Below are positions 42,505 through 52,598 of a DNA stretch of 64,000 bases, in pieces (the stretch's first letter is position 1; every line of letters begins with the position of its first letter). Source of the DNA: Spirochaetales bacterium (GTDB lineage Bacteria > Spirochaetota > Spirochaetia > UBA9216); the NCBI GenBank assembly GCA_016839055.1, contig JAEKNX010000012.1:94869-158868 (forward strand). Reading direction: 5' to 3'. The notes under the pieces were generated by a model. It worked only from the letters and a program-made list of their open reading frames with translations, made no database searches and was not told the origin of the DNA. A program made the translations under genes and the position numbers.

Positions 42505-44778
42505 ATGAACAAGCAGGATGAAATTCTGAAAAAACTCCTCGTCACCTTTACAGACGAGGCGAATGAACACATACAATCAATCAGCTCGGGCTTGGTGATT
42601 CTCGAGAAGGGGCAGGAAGAGAACGAGCGGGAGGAAACCATCGAGACCATCTTTCGCGACGCCCACAGCTTGAAAGGGGCCGCTCGTGCCGTTAACTTGA
42701 AGGGTATCGAGACGATCTGTCAATCTCTCGAAAATGTCTTCGCCGGTTTCAAGAGTGGAGATAAATCGACCTCTCCTGGAAAATTTGACAGCCTTCATAA
42801 GGCTGTCGACGCGATTAGTGAACTCGTGGAACAGCCCGAAAAAAAGATGAATGAGATAATAGTGAAGCTGGCGATGGAACTCGACGGCGTATCGACGCAG
42901 GTTGAAAAAGCCCCTGAAACTTCTGACCCGGTACCCTCCGGCCGTTCTTCAGATTCGGCTCGCGGCGGAAGTGGACAGAAGAGTATATCAAAGCGTTTAT
43001 CAGCGGCTACGGTGAGGATACCGGCACAGCGTCTGGATGCGCTTCTTCTTCAGGTGGAGGAGCTTCTTGGGGCAAAACTCGCGGCCAAACGTTGTGCCGG
43101 AGACTTGTTCGAGATCACGGCAGGGCTTGAGACATGGACTAAACGATGGGCAAAGGCTCAACCTGAGGCGCTCATCGCCGGTCGAATCCTGGACAAGGAA
43201 AACGAATTTCGAGAAAAACGGAAAACCGGCTTGGGCGCGCCTGTAGGCAAGATACTCGATTTTCTCAATTGGAATCATTCCTATATTGAGTCACTGAAAA
43301 GCGGCCTGGCGGTTCTGTCTCAGTCCGCCGACGCTGATGCCAGGTTTCTCGAACGAATGGTTGAAGATCTGCTCCGAGATATGAAGCGGGTCCTCATGCT
43401 CCCGTTTTCCTCGATCCTTGATGTCTTTCCTAAAATGATGAGGGATCTCTCCCGGGAAAGCGGGAAGGAAGTGGAACTTGTTATTGAGGGAAGCGAGGTC
43501 GAAATAGACAAGCGCATTCTTGATTCCCTGCGGGACCCTTTGATCCATCTGCTTAGAAACAGCCTGGACCACGGAATCGAGGACCCCATAAAACGCGAAC
43601 AGGCAGGAAAGCAAAGATGCGCTCGAATTAGCGTGGCGATAAAGCAGGTTGACGGCAGCAAGGTCGAGATCATTGTGTCGGATGACGGATCGGGGATCGA
43701 CCCCGCCCGCGTCAAAACGGCAGCCGTAAAGACCGGAGTCCGGTTCGACGAAACCGGAGAGCAGGGCGAACTGGATCTTCTTAGGCTGCTTTGCCTGTCG
43801 GGCATCAGTACAAGCCCGATTATCACCGATATCTCAGGCCGGGGCCTGGGCCTCGCTATTGTCCGTGAGAAAGTCGAAGAGCTTGGCGGAGCTCTTTCTA
43901 TGAAAACCTTGCCCGGTACAATGACGGCTTTTCGAATCCTGCTTCCTCTTACTCTGTCCGCATTCCGGGGAGTGCTTATCAAGGCCGCCGGGCAGGAGTT
44001 TATTGTGCCTAGCATTAATGTGGAACGGGTCCTCCGCCTGAAGCGGGAGGATATTTCTACAATCGAGAACCGCGAAGCCGTTCAGATAAACGGCGAAGCG
44101 ATATCCTTCGTTTCGTTTGCCGACGCACTTGGACTCCCCGAAGAAGGACGCAATAACAGGCCATTATTATTGATAGTTATTCTCCATGCCGCCGGAAGAC
44201 ATATTGCCTTCGGCGTTGACGAGATTCTGGGTGAGATGGAAGTACTTGTCAAGAAACTAGGCCCCCAGCTTCTGAGAGTGCGCAATATCGCCGGGGCAAT
44301 GATACAGAGCTCGGGAGGTGCGGTACCTATTATAAACATTCCTGACCTGTTCAAGGCCGCGGTGACTGTTTCCATTCCCTCTTCCGGAGAAACAGTAAAA
44401 ACCAAAACCAGGACTGAAGGGTCAATCCTGATTGCAGAGGACTCGATCACATCACGAATGCTTTTGAAGAATATCCTGGAATCGGCAGGGTACGTTGTCA
44501 CGACCGCCGTGGACGGTATCGATGCTATAACCGTGCTTAAGACACAGGACGTAGACCTTGTGGTCTCGGATATCAATATGCCGCGTATGGATGGTTTCGA
44601 GCTTACGGCCAAAATCCGGGGCGATGAGAAACTTTCCGACCTGCCGATCGTACTGGTGAGTTCTCTGTCGAGCCGCGAGGACCAGGAGCGGGGCGTGGAT
44701 GCAGGGGCAGACGCATACATTCTAAAAGGCAGTTTCGATCAGAACGTTCTGCTGGAAACGATAGAACGGCTGATTTAG
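42505..44778 (+). CDS. cheA: CheA-type histidine kinase with C-terminal receiver (WspE-like)
   Basis: A 757-residue kinase. The HPt domain carries the phospho-His in RDAHSLKGAARAV (about residue 50). Then a linker, dimerisation helices, HATPase with LIHLLRNSLDHGIEDP (about 344), DDGSGIDP and GRGLGLAIVRE, a CheW-like regulatory domain (about 480-610), and a C-terminal receiver (ILIAEDSITSR, LVVSDINMPRMDG, acceptor Asp about 688). CheA-REC fusions without a P2 domain are found in Wsp and related alternative systems. The last residues end immediately before an unusual hairpin element. Confidence 0.94.
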   Translation: MNKQDEILKKLLVTFTDEANEHIQSISSGLVILEKGQEENEREETIETIFRDAHSLKGAARAVNLKGIETICQSLENVFAGFKSGDKSTSPGKFDSLHKAVDAISELVEQPEKKMNEIIVKLAMELDGVSTQVEKAPETSDPVPSGRSSDSARGGSGQKSISKRLSAATVRIPAQRLDALLLQVEELLGAKLAAKRCAGDLFEITAGLETWTKRWAKAQPEALIAGRILDKENEFREKRKTGLGAPVGKILDFLNWNHSYIESLKSGLAVLSQSADADARFLERMVEDLLRDMKRVLMLPFSSILDVFPKMMRDLSRESGKEVELVIEGSEVEIDKRILDSLRDPLIHLLRNSLDHGIEDPIKREQAGKQRCARISVAIKQVDGSKVEIIVSDDGSGIDPARVKTAAVKTGVRFDETGEQGELDLLRLLCLSGISTSPIITDISGRGLGLAIVREKVEELGGALSMKTLPGTMTAFRILLPLTLSAFRGVLIKAAGQEFIVPSINVERVLRLKREDISTIENREAVQINGEAISFVSFADALGLPEEGRNNRPLLLIVILHAAGRHIAFGVDEILGEMEVLVKKLGPQLLRVRNIAGAMIQSSGGAVPIINIPDLFKAAVTVSIPSSGETVKTKTRTEGSILIAEDSITSRMLLKNILESAGYVVTTAVDGIDAITVLKTQDVDLVVSDINMPRMDGFELTAKIRGDEKLSDLPIVLVSSLSSREDQERGVDAGADAYILKGSFDQNVLLETIERLI

Positions 44779-44798
44779 ACAGGAGAAGATTAAGGAGG

Positions 44799-44920
44799 AA
44801 TGATAAAAAGGCATCTAAAGTACTTCGTACTTTTTGCCTTTATATCATTTGGAAGTTTTGTGCACAAAACTTCACCTCGCACACCGCCATGCATGTGGCG
44901 CTGCTTCGCAGTCCGTGGCG
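44799..44920 (+). repeat. Triple-hairpin intergenic element (copy after cheA)
   Basis: Stem one: AATGATA/TATCATT outside AAAGGCA/TGCCTTT outside AAAGTAC/GTACTTT (44799-44849). Stem two: the perfect 22-base palindrome 44852-44873, arms GAAGTTTTGTG/CACAAAACTTC. Stem three: CGCCA/TGGCG with an internal CTGC/GCAG (44885-44920). It shares GAGGAATGATAAAAA with the element at 29308 and ATCTAAAGTACTTCGTACTT and TCCGTGGCG with that at 27994, 15-17 kb away. Confidence 0.85.
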
Positions 44921-44944
44921 TAATTCTTTATGGGAGACCGATAA

Positions 44945-47665
44945 ATGAAACTTGATAGCAAGATGAGAATAAATCCCCCCGACATCCTGGTTGTCGAGGA
45001 CAGCCCGACTCAGGCAATGAAGGTGCAATTACTCCTTGAAGACAGCGGTTATCATGTATCGGTAGCAGTAAACGGCGAGGAAGCTCTCGCCTTCCTGGAC
45101 CAGCACAAGCCAAAGCTTGTCTTAAGCGATATTGTTATGCCGAAGATGGATGGTTTTGAACTCTGCAGACGGATAAATGAAATGATGGATGACTTGCCCG
45201 TCGTCCTTCTGTCCCAGCTTTCCAACCCGGATGAGATCAAGAAGGGGCTGGAAAGCGGCGCCCACGCTTTCGTAATAAAACCTTACCGGGATCAGGCTCT
45301 ACTCTCGCAGATCTCCTCCACCCTCGCGTCGCGAAAAATCGGGGAAACCAAAGAAATCCACATTCTCCTGGTAGAGGACAGTGCCACTCAGGCCCAGCAC
45401 CTCCAGACACTGCTCCTTCAGCAGGGATACAAAGTTACCCTTGCCGGCAACGGAAACGAGGCCCTCACCCTTATGCGGAAAGAGAAGCCGAATTTTGTCA
45501 TCAGCGATATCATCATGCCCGAAATGGACGGCTACGAGCTGTGCCGGAAGATCAGGGAATCAGCGGAACTATCTCATATCCCTGTGCTGATTCTCACATC
45601 CCTGCTGGACTCTGAGGATGTACTGCAGGGAATAGCTTCAGGAGTGGACTACTACCTCACCAAACCTCTCGAAATTGAATACCTCGTTAAGACCATCGAT
45701 AAAATTTTCAGAGGAACTAAAAAGAATAAAGTCGAAGACGATTTTAAAAATATAGAATTGGTTATCGGCGGGAAATCTTACTTTGTATCCAGCAGCGGGC
45801 GCCGCCTGCTCAATCTCCTTCTCTCGACCTACGAGAATGCGGTACGGCAGAACAAGAAGCTGCTGGAGATCCAAATTGAGTTGGAGTCGCAGAAGACGGA
45901 GCTCCGGCAAGCTGCCGATCAGCTTGGCATAAAACTCAAGGAGCTCCAGGCATCGGAAGAAAGGTTCCGGACCGTGGTCCAGACCGTGCCCGACATCGTG
46001 TACCGGATCGATGGACAGGGGAGGTTTGTCTTTCTGAACGACGCCGTCTCCACCCTTGGATATGAGATGGAGGAACTGATAGGCAAACATTTCAGCTTTA
46101 TCCTCGCCCCGGAATGTGTTGAGCAGGTGAGCCGGGATAGCGTCCTGTCCCGCTTTAACGGCAAGACAACCGGCGACAAGGGAGCGCCTAAGCTCTTCGA
46201 TGAGAAAAGGACCGGGGAACGGCGAACCCGCGGCCTAGAAGTAATGTTGAGGAGAAAACATGGCGGCAGAGCAACACCGGCGTCGGTGACCATGGATGTA
46301 AACAACATAGTACCCGTTGAGGTGAACAGCTCGGGACTGATAGATATTGATGTTGTCAAAGACTACATTTCTATAGGCACGGTAGGGACTATCAGAGACA
46401 TCTCCGAACAAAAGAGAGCGGAGGAGGAAATAAAGGCTCATCGTGACCGGCTCGAGGAATTAGTTAAAGATCGGACTCAGGAACTGATGACGACCAATTC
46501 CAATCTTCAAAAGGAGATCCAGGAGCGTCTGCAGGCAGAGAAGACTCTCAGGTATTTTCAGCACATCGTCGCTAATTCAACCGATATGATTGCCTTGCTG
46601 GATACAAACTTCACCTTCCTTGCTACCAACAACGCCTACCTGGAAGCCTATGGACTGGCCTCTGCTGATGTGGTCGAACATACGTTCACAGAGGTTTTTG
46701 GAGAAGAATACTATCGAACAGCTATCAAGGCCCAAGGTGATCAATGCCTCACCGGGAAGGAGATTCACTTTCAGAGTTGGTTCGAATTTCCCGACGATAG
46801 TCGGTGTTATATGGATGAAGCCTATTTCCCATACTTAGGCGGCCAGAAAAAAATTGAGGGATTCATCGTTACCATGCGGGATATTTCTGAAAAAAAGAAA
46901 GCCGAAATGGAGCGGGAAGAACTGCGCACCCAGATAATACAAAGCCAGAAACTTGAGTCCATAGGCACCCTTGCCGGGGGTGTCGCACATGAGATAAACA
47001 ATCCTCTCAACGGAATTCTCAACTATGCTCAATTAATCAAGGACGATTTAGAGGCGGGGAGCAAGTATGGTGAATTCGCTTCCGAGATTATTATCGAAAC
47101 CGAGCGCGTGACGAATATCGTTCAAAACCTGCTCACCTTTGCGAGGCAGGACAGGCAGGAACACAGCCCTGCGCGGATGGCAGACATTGTAAAAGGTGCG
47201 ACGACCCTCATCCAGACCATAGTACGTGGTGACATGATTAAGCTCGAGATCGATGTGCCTGATGACCTGCCGGAGTTTAAGTGCCGCAGCCAGCAGATCC
47301 AGCAGGTGATTATGAACCTGCTGACCAACGCCCGGGACGCCCTGAACGAACGTTATACGGAATATGACGAAAACAAGATCATTCGAATCCGCAGTTATGT
47401 TATCGAGAAAGAGGAGCGCCGGTGGATCCGAACCACAGTGGAGGATTGCGGAACCGGCATTCCGGAGGAGATCCGGGAGCGAATATTCGATCCATTCTAT
47501 ACAACAAAGGGCCGAACCGAGGGTACCGGCCTCGGCCTGTCGATCAGCCACGGGATTGTAGAAGATCACCACGGAGCGCTAACCGTCGAGAGTGTGCCGA
47601 ATGAGTTCACCCGCTTCCAACTGGACCTGCCGGTCGACAATGGATGGAAGATCGATGAACAGTAG
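44945..47665 (+). CDS. Hybrid histidine kinase with two N-terminal receivers and two PAS domains
   Basis: A 906-residue soluble kinase. Two tandem receivers (VVEDSPTQAMKVQLLL with acceptor in LSDIVMPKMDG, and LVEDSATQAQHLQTLL with acceptor in ISDIIMPEMDG; residues about 14-125 and 138-250), a coiled coil, PAS (about 325-480), a second coiled coil, PAS (about 525-650), HisKA with GVAHEINNPLNG (about 672), and HATPase with GTGLGLSISHG. The DSPTQA receivers are of the kind fused to kinases near Che clusters. The C-terminal 380 residues closely match the kinase at 48757-50637, so the two are recent duplicates. Confidence 0.9.
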   Translation: MKLDSKMRINPPDILVVEDSPTQAMKVQLLLEDSGYHVSVAVNGEEALAFLDQHKPKLVLSDIVMPKMDGFELCRRINEMMDDLPVVLLSQLSNPDEIKKGLESGAHAFVIKPYRDQALLSQISSTLASRKIGETKEIHILLVEDSATQAQHLQTLLLQQGYKVTLAGNGNEALTLMRKEKPNFVISDIIMPEMDGYELCRKIRESAELSHIPVLILTSLLDSEDVLQGIASGVDYYLTKPLEIEYLVKTIDKIFRGTKKNKVEDDFKNIELVIGGKSYFVSSSGRRLLNLLLSTYENAVRQNKKLLEIQIELESQKTELRQAADQLGIKLKELQASEERFRTVVQTVPDIVYRIDGQGRFVFLNDAVSTLGYEMEELIGKHFSFILAPECVEQVSRDSVLSRFNGKTTGDKGAPKLFDEKRTGERRTRGLEVMLRRKHGGRATPASVTMDVNNIVPVEVNSSGLIDIDVVKDYISIGTVGTIRDISEQKRAEEEIKAHRDRLEELVKDRTQELMTTNSNLQKEIQERLQAEKTLRYFQHIVANSTDMIALLDTNFTFLATNNAYLEAYGLASADVVEHTFTEVFGEEYYRTAIKAQGDQCLTGKEIHFQSWFEFPDDSRCYMDEAYFPYLGGQKKIEGFIVTMRDISEKKKAEMEREELRTQIIQSQKLESIGTLAGGVAHEINNPLNGILNYAQLIKDDLEAGSKYGEFASEIIIETERVTNIVQNLLTFARQDRQEHSPARMADIVKGATTLIQTIVRGDMIKLEIDVPDDLPEFKCRSQQIQQVIMNLLTNARDALNERYTEYDENKIIRIRSYVIEKEERRWIRTTVEDCGTGIPEEIRERIFDPFYTTKGRTEGTGLGLSISHGIVEDHHGALTVESVPNEFTRFQLDLPVDNGWKIDEQ

Positions 47666-47710
47666 AAATCAAAGACGTAGCAGGGTTTACCGGCAAACGA
47701 GGAGCAAGTA

Positions 47711-48760
47711 GTGATAAAAGTTATGATAGTAGAAGACTCCTCTACCACGGCCGAATATATTAAATTTATTCTTGAGAGTGCCGGTGGTTTTGAGGTGTTT
47801 CCTGTTGCCGCCGATGGTGAGAAGGCCGTTAGCCAGGTAACGCATAGTAAGCCGGACGTCATACTCATGGATATCAATATGCCCAGGATGAATGGATTTG
47901 AAGCGACGCGCGTGATTATGGAAACCAACCCGGTGCCCATAGTTATATTCAGTGCTAGTTGGGACCCCGAGGATGTGAAGAAGACCTTTCAGGCTATGGA
48001 TGCCGGCGCTCTTGCTGTTCTCGAGAAGCCTCCCGGGCCGGGAAGCCCCGGGGCTGACAAGATGACCCGGGAGCTCGTCCAGACCCTCAGGCTTATGTCC
48101 GAAGTGCCGTTAGTCAGGCGCACGACCAAATTACAAAAAATAGAAGTGAGCCCAGGGCATACTCGCCGAATGGAAGAAGCAGTCAACATAGACGAGATAG
48201 AGCTCGTGGCGATCGGGGCTTCGACCGGCGGCCCTCCCGCGCTTTATAAAATCTTATCGATGTTACCCTGGGATTTTCCTGCCCCGATAATGGTAGTTCA
48301 GCATATATCTACCGGATTCCTCTCGGGACTGGCCCGCTGGCTCGATGATTCCTGCGCAATAAAGGTGCAGGTCGGCCGGCACCGGGACCTCCTGAAAGCA
48401 GGCAGGGTCTATCTGGCGCCGGATGAACTTCACATGGGGGTTGCCGGCAGCGGTGCTATCGTCCTGAGCGACGCGGCCCCCGAGCACAATGTTCGTCCCT
48501 CAGTGTCTCATCTGTTCCGGTCCGTCGCTTTTGAGTACGGCAGAACTGCGGCGGGAATCCTTTTAACCGGTATGGGCAGGGACGGAGCGCAGGAATTGGG
48601 AGACATAAAGAAGCGCGGCGGAATTACCATCGCTCAGGATGAGGAGAGCTCAGTGGTCCATGGTATGCCCGGAGAAGCTATCAAGCTCGGGAATGCCGCA
48701 TTTGTGAAGTCACCGGAAGAAATCGGGGAAACCTTGAAGAAGCTGGTTAGTAAGCTATGA
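47711..48760 (+). CDS. cheB: CheB chemoreceptor methylesterase (WspF-like)
   Basis: A 349-residue protein-glutamate methylesterase. The receiver has MIVEDSSTTAEYI and acceptor in ILMDINMPRMNG (about residue 57). The catalytic domain has the Ser of GASTGGPPAL (about 172), the His of VVQHISTGFLSGLARWL (about 198), and the Asp of LLTGMGRDGAQEL (about 287), so it is intact. GTG at 47711 follows GAGGAGCAAGTA. It reverses the methylation made by the CheR encoded 7 kb upstream. An ATGA overlap couples it to the next kinase gene. Confidence 0.94.
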   Translation: MIKVMIVEDSSTTAEYIKFILESAGGFEVFPVAADGEKAVSQVTHSKPDVILMDINMPRMNGFEATRVIMETNPVPIVIFSASWDPEDVKKTFQAMDAGALAVLEKPPGPGSPGADKMTRELVQTLRLMSEVPLVRRTTKLQKIEVSPGHTRRMEEAVNIDEIELVAIGASTGGPPALYKILSMLPWDFPAPIMVVQHISTGFLSGLARWLDDSCAIKVQVGRHRDLLKAGRVYLAPDELHMGVAGSGAIVLSDAAPEHNVRPSVSHLFRSVAFEYGRTAAGILLTGMGRDGAQELGDIKKRGGITIAQDEESSVVHGMPGEAIKLGNAAFVKSPEEIGETLKKLVSKL

Positions 48761-50637
48761 CAATTCAGCTTGAAAACATGAGGACAGGTACCCGCCTCGT
48801 ACTGGGATTAAGCCTCGTAATTGTTGTATTTCTCATTATAGGCTGGCTCACTTTTTTCAATTTGAATACGATGTTCAGCTATACCGAAGGGCTCTACCGG
48901 CACCCCTATGCAGTCTCCACTGCCAGCTTGCGGCTTCAGAGAGATATAATCGCTATGCATAGATCCATGAAGGATGTGGTCCTCGCCTTAAATGTGGAGA
49001 GCATCAACGACACGAGGATAATTGTGGACGAATACGAGCAGTCGGTATACAAGGAATTCGATATCATCCTTGAAAGATTCTTAGGTGATAAAAAGAAAGT
49101 TGAAAGTGCACGGCAACACTTTGTAGAGTGGAAGCCCATCAGGGACGAGGTGACCTTTCTGATGCTGGCCGGGGAGAGAGAGCAAGCTGCTGCCATAACC
49201 AGAGGCAGGGGTGCACAGCATCTTCATCTGCTCCTTACCAATGTGCAGTGGATAGTAGATTATGCCGAAAACAGGGCTCAGAATTTTCAGGATAAAGCCG
49301 CGGAGAGCAAGAAAAACTTCATGATGTTTGTCAGTATTGGGATTCTTTGCAGCTTATTTCTAGCGGTCTTTATCTATTGGACAATAGCTGGATTAAAGAG
49401 AGCGGAGAAGGACTTAAAGGCCTACCGCAACAGGCTCGAAGAAACAGTTGCGGAACGGACTCAAGAGTTTTTGACAACAAATATCAATCTCCGAAAGGAG
49501 ATTCAGGAGCGCCTGCGGGCAGAGGAGACTCTCCGGCACTTTCAGTACATCGTCTCGAATACCACCGACATGATGGCCTTGCGGGATACAAATCTTACCT
49601 ACCTTGCCGCAAATACAGCCTACTTTAATGCCTTAGGGCTGACTGCCGCTGAAATAATCGGGTTTAAGGACTTCGAAATTTTTGGTGAAGAGTTTACCAG
49701 TATAACTATCAAACCCCATGCCGATCGCTGTCTCGCCGGGGAGGAAGTCCATTACCAGGACTGGTTCGACTTTCCTGTTACCGGGCGAAGCTTTATGGAT
49801 GTTGCTTATTTTCCTTGCTTTAACAATCTGGACAAGGTTGAAGGATTCGTCATAGTCGCAAGGAATATTACGGACCAGAAGAAGGCTGATGAAGAAAGGG
49901 ATAAATTGCGTGTGCAGGTGATACAAAGCCAGAGACTCGCGTCTGTCGGTACTCTGGCCAGAGGGGTAGCGCACGAGATAAACAACCCGATCAACGGAAT
50001 TCTCAATTATGCACAGTTAATCAAGGACAGTATAGATATCGGAAGCAGGGAATACGAATTTGCTTCGGAGATCATTGTTGAGACCGAGCGAGTTGCAGGC
50101 ATTGTTCAAAACCTGCTCACCTTTGCGCAGCAGGACATGCAGGCTCATAGCCTGGCGCGCATGACGGACATTATAAAAGGCGCGACGAGCCTCATTCAGA
50201 CGATAAATCGAGGCGACATGATTAAGCTCGAACTTGATGTGCCGGATGACCTTCCAAAGCTGAAATGCCGCAGCCAGCAGATACAGCAGGTAATCATGAA
50301 CCTGCTTACCAATGCCCGGGACGCGCTGAACGAACGCTACAAAGAATATGATGAAGACAAGATTATTCGAATTTACGTCCGCACTATCGAGAAAGAAGGC
50401 CGCCGGTGGATTCGAATCACAGTGGAGGATCACGGTACCGGAATTTCGGCTGATGTCCGGGAGCGAATATTTGATCCATTTTATACGACAAAGGGTCGAA
50501 CTGAGGGCACCGGCCTCGGCCTTTCGATCAGCCACGGAATAGTGGTAGACCACTACGGCGAACTGACGGTTGAGAGCGTGCCGAATGAGTACACACGCTT
50601 CCATCTCGACCTGCCGATAAACGACGAGGATGAATAA
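48757..50637 (+). CDS. Membrane histidine kinase with four-helix-bundle sensor and PAS
   Basis: A 626-residue sensor kinase. Two membrane segments (about residues 14-35 and 188-208) bound an extracytoplasmic helical sensor like the MCP four-helix bundle. There is no HAMP. A coiled coil and a PAS domain (about 260-385) precede HisKA with GVAHEINNPING (about 408) and HATPase with CRSQQIQQVIMNLLTNA and GTGLGLSISHG. From about residue 225 to the end it aligns almost residue for residue with the kinase at 44945-47665. It is coupled to cheB by ATGA and lies 11 bases before the next hybrid kinase gene. Confidence 0.92.
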   Translation: MTIQLENMRTGTRLVLGLSLVIVVFLIIGWLTFFNLNTMFSYTEGLYRHPYAVSTASLRLQRDIIAMHRSMKDVVLALNVESINDTRIIVDEYEQSVYKEFDIILERFLGDKKKVESARQHFVEWKPIRDEVTFLMLAGEREQAAAITRGRGAQHLHLLLTNVQWIVDYAENRAQNFQDKAAESKKNFMMFVSIGILCSLFLAVFIYWTIAGLKRAEKDLKAYRNRLEETVAERTQEFLTTNINLRKEIQERLRAEETLRHFQYIVSNTTDMMALRDTNLTYLAANTAYFNALGLTAAEIIGFKDFEIFGEEFTSITIKPHADRCLAGEEVHYQDWFDFPVTGRSFMDVAYFPCFNNLDKVEGFVIVARNITDQKKADEERDKLRVQVIQSQRLASVGTLARGVAHEINNPINGILNYAQLIKDSIDIGSREYEFASEIIVETERVAGIVQNLLTFAQQDMQAHSLARMTDIIKGATSLIQTINRGDMIKLELDVPDDLPKLKCRSQQIQQVIMNLLTNARDALNERYKEYDEDKIIRIYVRTIEKEGRRWIRITVEDHGTGISADVRERIFDPFYTTKGRTEGTGLGLSISHGIVVDHYGELTVESVPNEYTRFHLDLPINDEDE

Positions 50638-50648
50638 AGGAGATTTTT

Positions 50649-52598
50649 ATGGCACGAGTTCTGGTAGTAGATGACGAGAAAAGCATACGAATCACGCTCC
50701 GGGAGTTCCTGCAGAACGAAGGTTACGACGTACAGATAGCAGGCGATGCGATAGAGGCTCTCAGAATTCTGAAAACCGAGGAATTTGATGTAGTACTAAG
50801 CGATCTTATCATGCCGAAATTGACCGGCGTTGAACTGCTTGCTCAAATCCAGATGAATTCTTCAAATGTCAAGGTTATAATAATGACCGGTGAACCGACC
50901 GCGGATACCGCGGCGAAGGCCCTTAGGAATGGAGCTTTTGACTATCTAGTAAAACCCATAAATAAAGAGTCGGTGTTAAAAGTAGTAGCAAGTGCTTTCG
51001 GACTCAAGAGTCTGGAGGATGAGAACCGAAGATATCGCGAAGGGCTCGAACAGCTGGTGGAGGACCGAACCCGAGAGCTCAAGCAATCCGGAGAAAAATA
51101 TCAAAGTATCGTAGAGAATATTGGGTTGGGTATAGCACTCATAAGTCCAGAGATGGAAATACTCGAACTCAATAATCAGGTGCGCGAGTGGTTTCCCAAC
51201 ATCGACCCGGGCGAGAAACCAATTTGTTATCGGGCTTTTAATGACCCGCCTCGCGAGATCTTCTGCGACGACTGCCCGGCGGACAGGACCCGACTGGACG
51301 GGCAGGTACATGAATCAATAACTATTTACCCAACGGCCGGTGGTAACCGCCAATATCGAATCAGTTCTTCACCAATTATGAATGAGAAGGGCGAAATAAA
51401 GGCCGTAATCGTAATAATGGAAGATATGACCGTACGATTGACTTTGGAGGCTCAGCTCCGGCAGGCCCAGAAACTCGAGGCTATGGGAACGCTTGCAAGC
51501 GGTATTGCTCATGATATTAACAACACCCTGGCGCCAATAACCCTCTATACCGACGCATTACTCGAAAGTGAAGAAAATTTAAGTGAGCGGGCTAGACGAT
51601 TTCTGACAACAATCAAACAGGCTGCCGGGGACATAGAAAGCACGATTGGCAGGCTTAGCACATTCTACAAGAAGGATGGCGGCGGGTTGCTTATCAAACC
51701 TGTTGATTTGCACGATTTATTCCAGCAAGTGATCGACATGACGCGGCCCAGGTGGAAAGACCTGCTCCAGAAAAGCGGGAAGACTATAGAGATGAAAATT
51801 GATATACCCGAGCATAGTCCTGTCTTCTCTGGAATCGAAAGTGAAATCCGGGAAGCTCTTGTCAACCTCGTTTTAAATGCAGTTGACGCAATGCCCGGTG
51901 GAGGAATCGTTACTCTGCGAGCTGTGGAAAATGAAGAAAACGTTATTCTGGAAATCGAAGATACCGGCACCGGCATGAACGATGAGCAAAAGTCAAAATG
52001 TCTTGAGCCTTTTTTTACAACCAAGGGGGATAGCGGATCAGGTCTAGGTCTTGCAATGGTGTTCGGGACTATGCGGCGTCATCATGGTGAGATTGAAATA
52101 GACAGTGAAGAAGGCAGGGGAACGACAATCCGTTTAATTTTTCCTCAGTTGAAATCGGGCAATGGGGCGCAAGCTACCGAGCTTGTTCCCAATAATCTCC
52201 CCCCGCTTCGAATACTGTGCATCGATGATGAGCCGGCAGTTCGCGAAGCGCTTAAAGAAATTCTTGAGATGGACAATCATCAGGTAGTAGTCGCCGGGAA
52301 CGGCATGGAAGGTGTTAAGGCTGTTGAAGAAACGACGAGAGAACTGAATGATTTCGATGTAATAATCACAGATTTGGGTATGCCGGATATGGACGGATGG
52401 GAAGTGGCCGAGCGGATAAAGAAATTGAGGCCAGACACCCCCGTTTTTCTGCTTTCCGGCTGGGGCAACTTTATTGATGATTCGAAAAAAGAAGTACAGC
52501 TGGTGGACGGAATTATGGGAAAACCTCCGCAGATAGCTGAAATAAGAAAAGCTCTGCAAAAAGTTTTCAGCCCGATTAGTGAGGATTTACTAAAATGA
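50649..52598 (+). CDS. Hybrid kinase: receiver, PAS, histidine kinase, receiver
   Basis: A 649-residue soluble phosphorelay protein. N-terminal receiver: VVDDEKSIRI, acceptor in LSDLIMPKLTG (about residue 53). PAS-like (about 150-265) with four cysteines near CYRAF and CDDCPAD, a possible metal or redox patch. HisKA with SGIAHDINNTLAPI (about 284), HATPase with NLVLNAVDAMPGG and SGSGLGLAMVFG, then a second receiver: CIDDEPAVREA, acceptor in ITDLGMPDMDG (about 578). Asn-Asn-Thr replaces the usual Asn-Asn-Leu/Pro of the H-box. The stop overlaps the HD-GYP gene by ATGA, making that protein its probable phosphate acceptor. Confidence 0.9.
   Translation: MARVLVVDDEKSIRITLREFLQNEGYDVQIAGDAIEALRILKTEEFDVVLSDLIMPKLTGVELLAQIQMNSSNVKVIIMTGEPTADTAAKALRNGAFDYLVKPINKESVLKVVASAFGLKSLEDENRRYREGLEQLVEDRTRELKQSGEKYQSIVENIGLGIALISPEMEILELNNQVREWFPNIDPGEKPICYRAFNDPPREIFCDDCPADRTRLDGQVHESITIYPTAGGNRQYRISSSPIMNEKGEIKAVIVIMEDMTVRLTLEAQLRQAQKLEAMGTLASGIAHDINNTLAPITLYTDALLESEENLSERARRFLTTIKQAAGDIESTIGRLSTFYKKDGGGLLIKPVDLHDLFQQVIDMTRPRWKDLLQKSGKTIEMKIDIPEHSPVFSGIESEIREALVNLVLNAVDAMPGGGIVTLRAVENEENVILEIEDTGTGMNDEQKSKCLEPFFTTKGDSGSGLGLAMVFGTMRRHHGEIEIDSEEGRGTTIRLIFPQLKSGNGAQATELVPNNLPPLRILCIDDEPAVREALKEILEMDNHQVVVAGNGMEGVKAVEETTRELNDFDVIITDLGMPDMDGWEVAERIKKLRPDTPVFLLSGWGNFIDDSKKEVQLVDGIMGKPPQIAEIRKALQKVFSPISEDLLK

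Noticed and set aside
43320..44015. 231-codon minus-strand frame within cheA
   Set aside because: Composition (Ser/Arg/Pro rich) is typical of an antisense shadow of a GC-biased gene.
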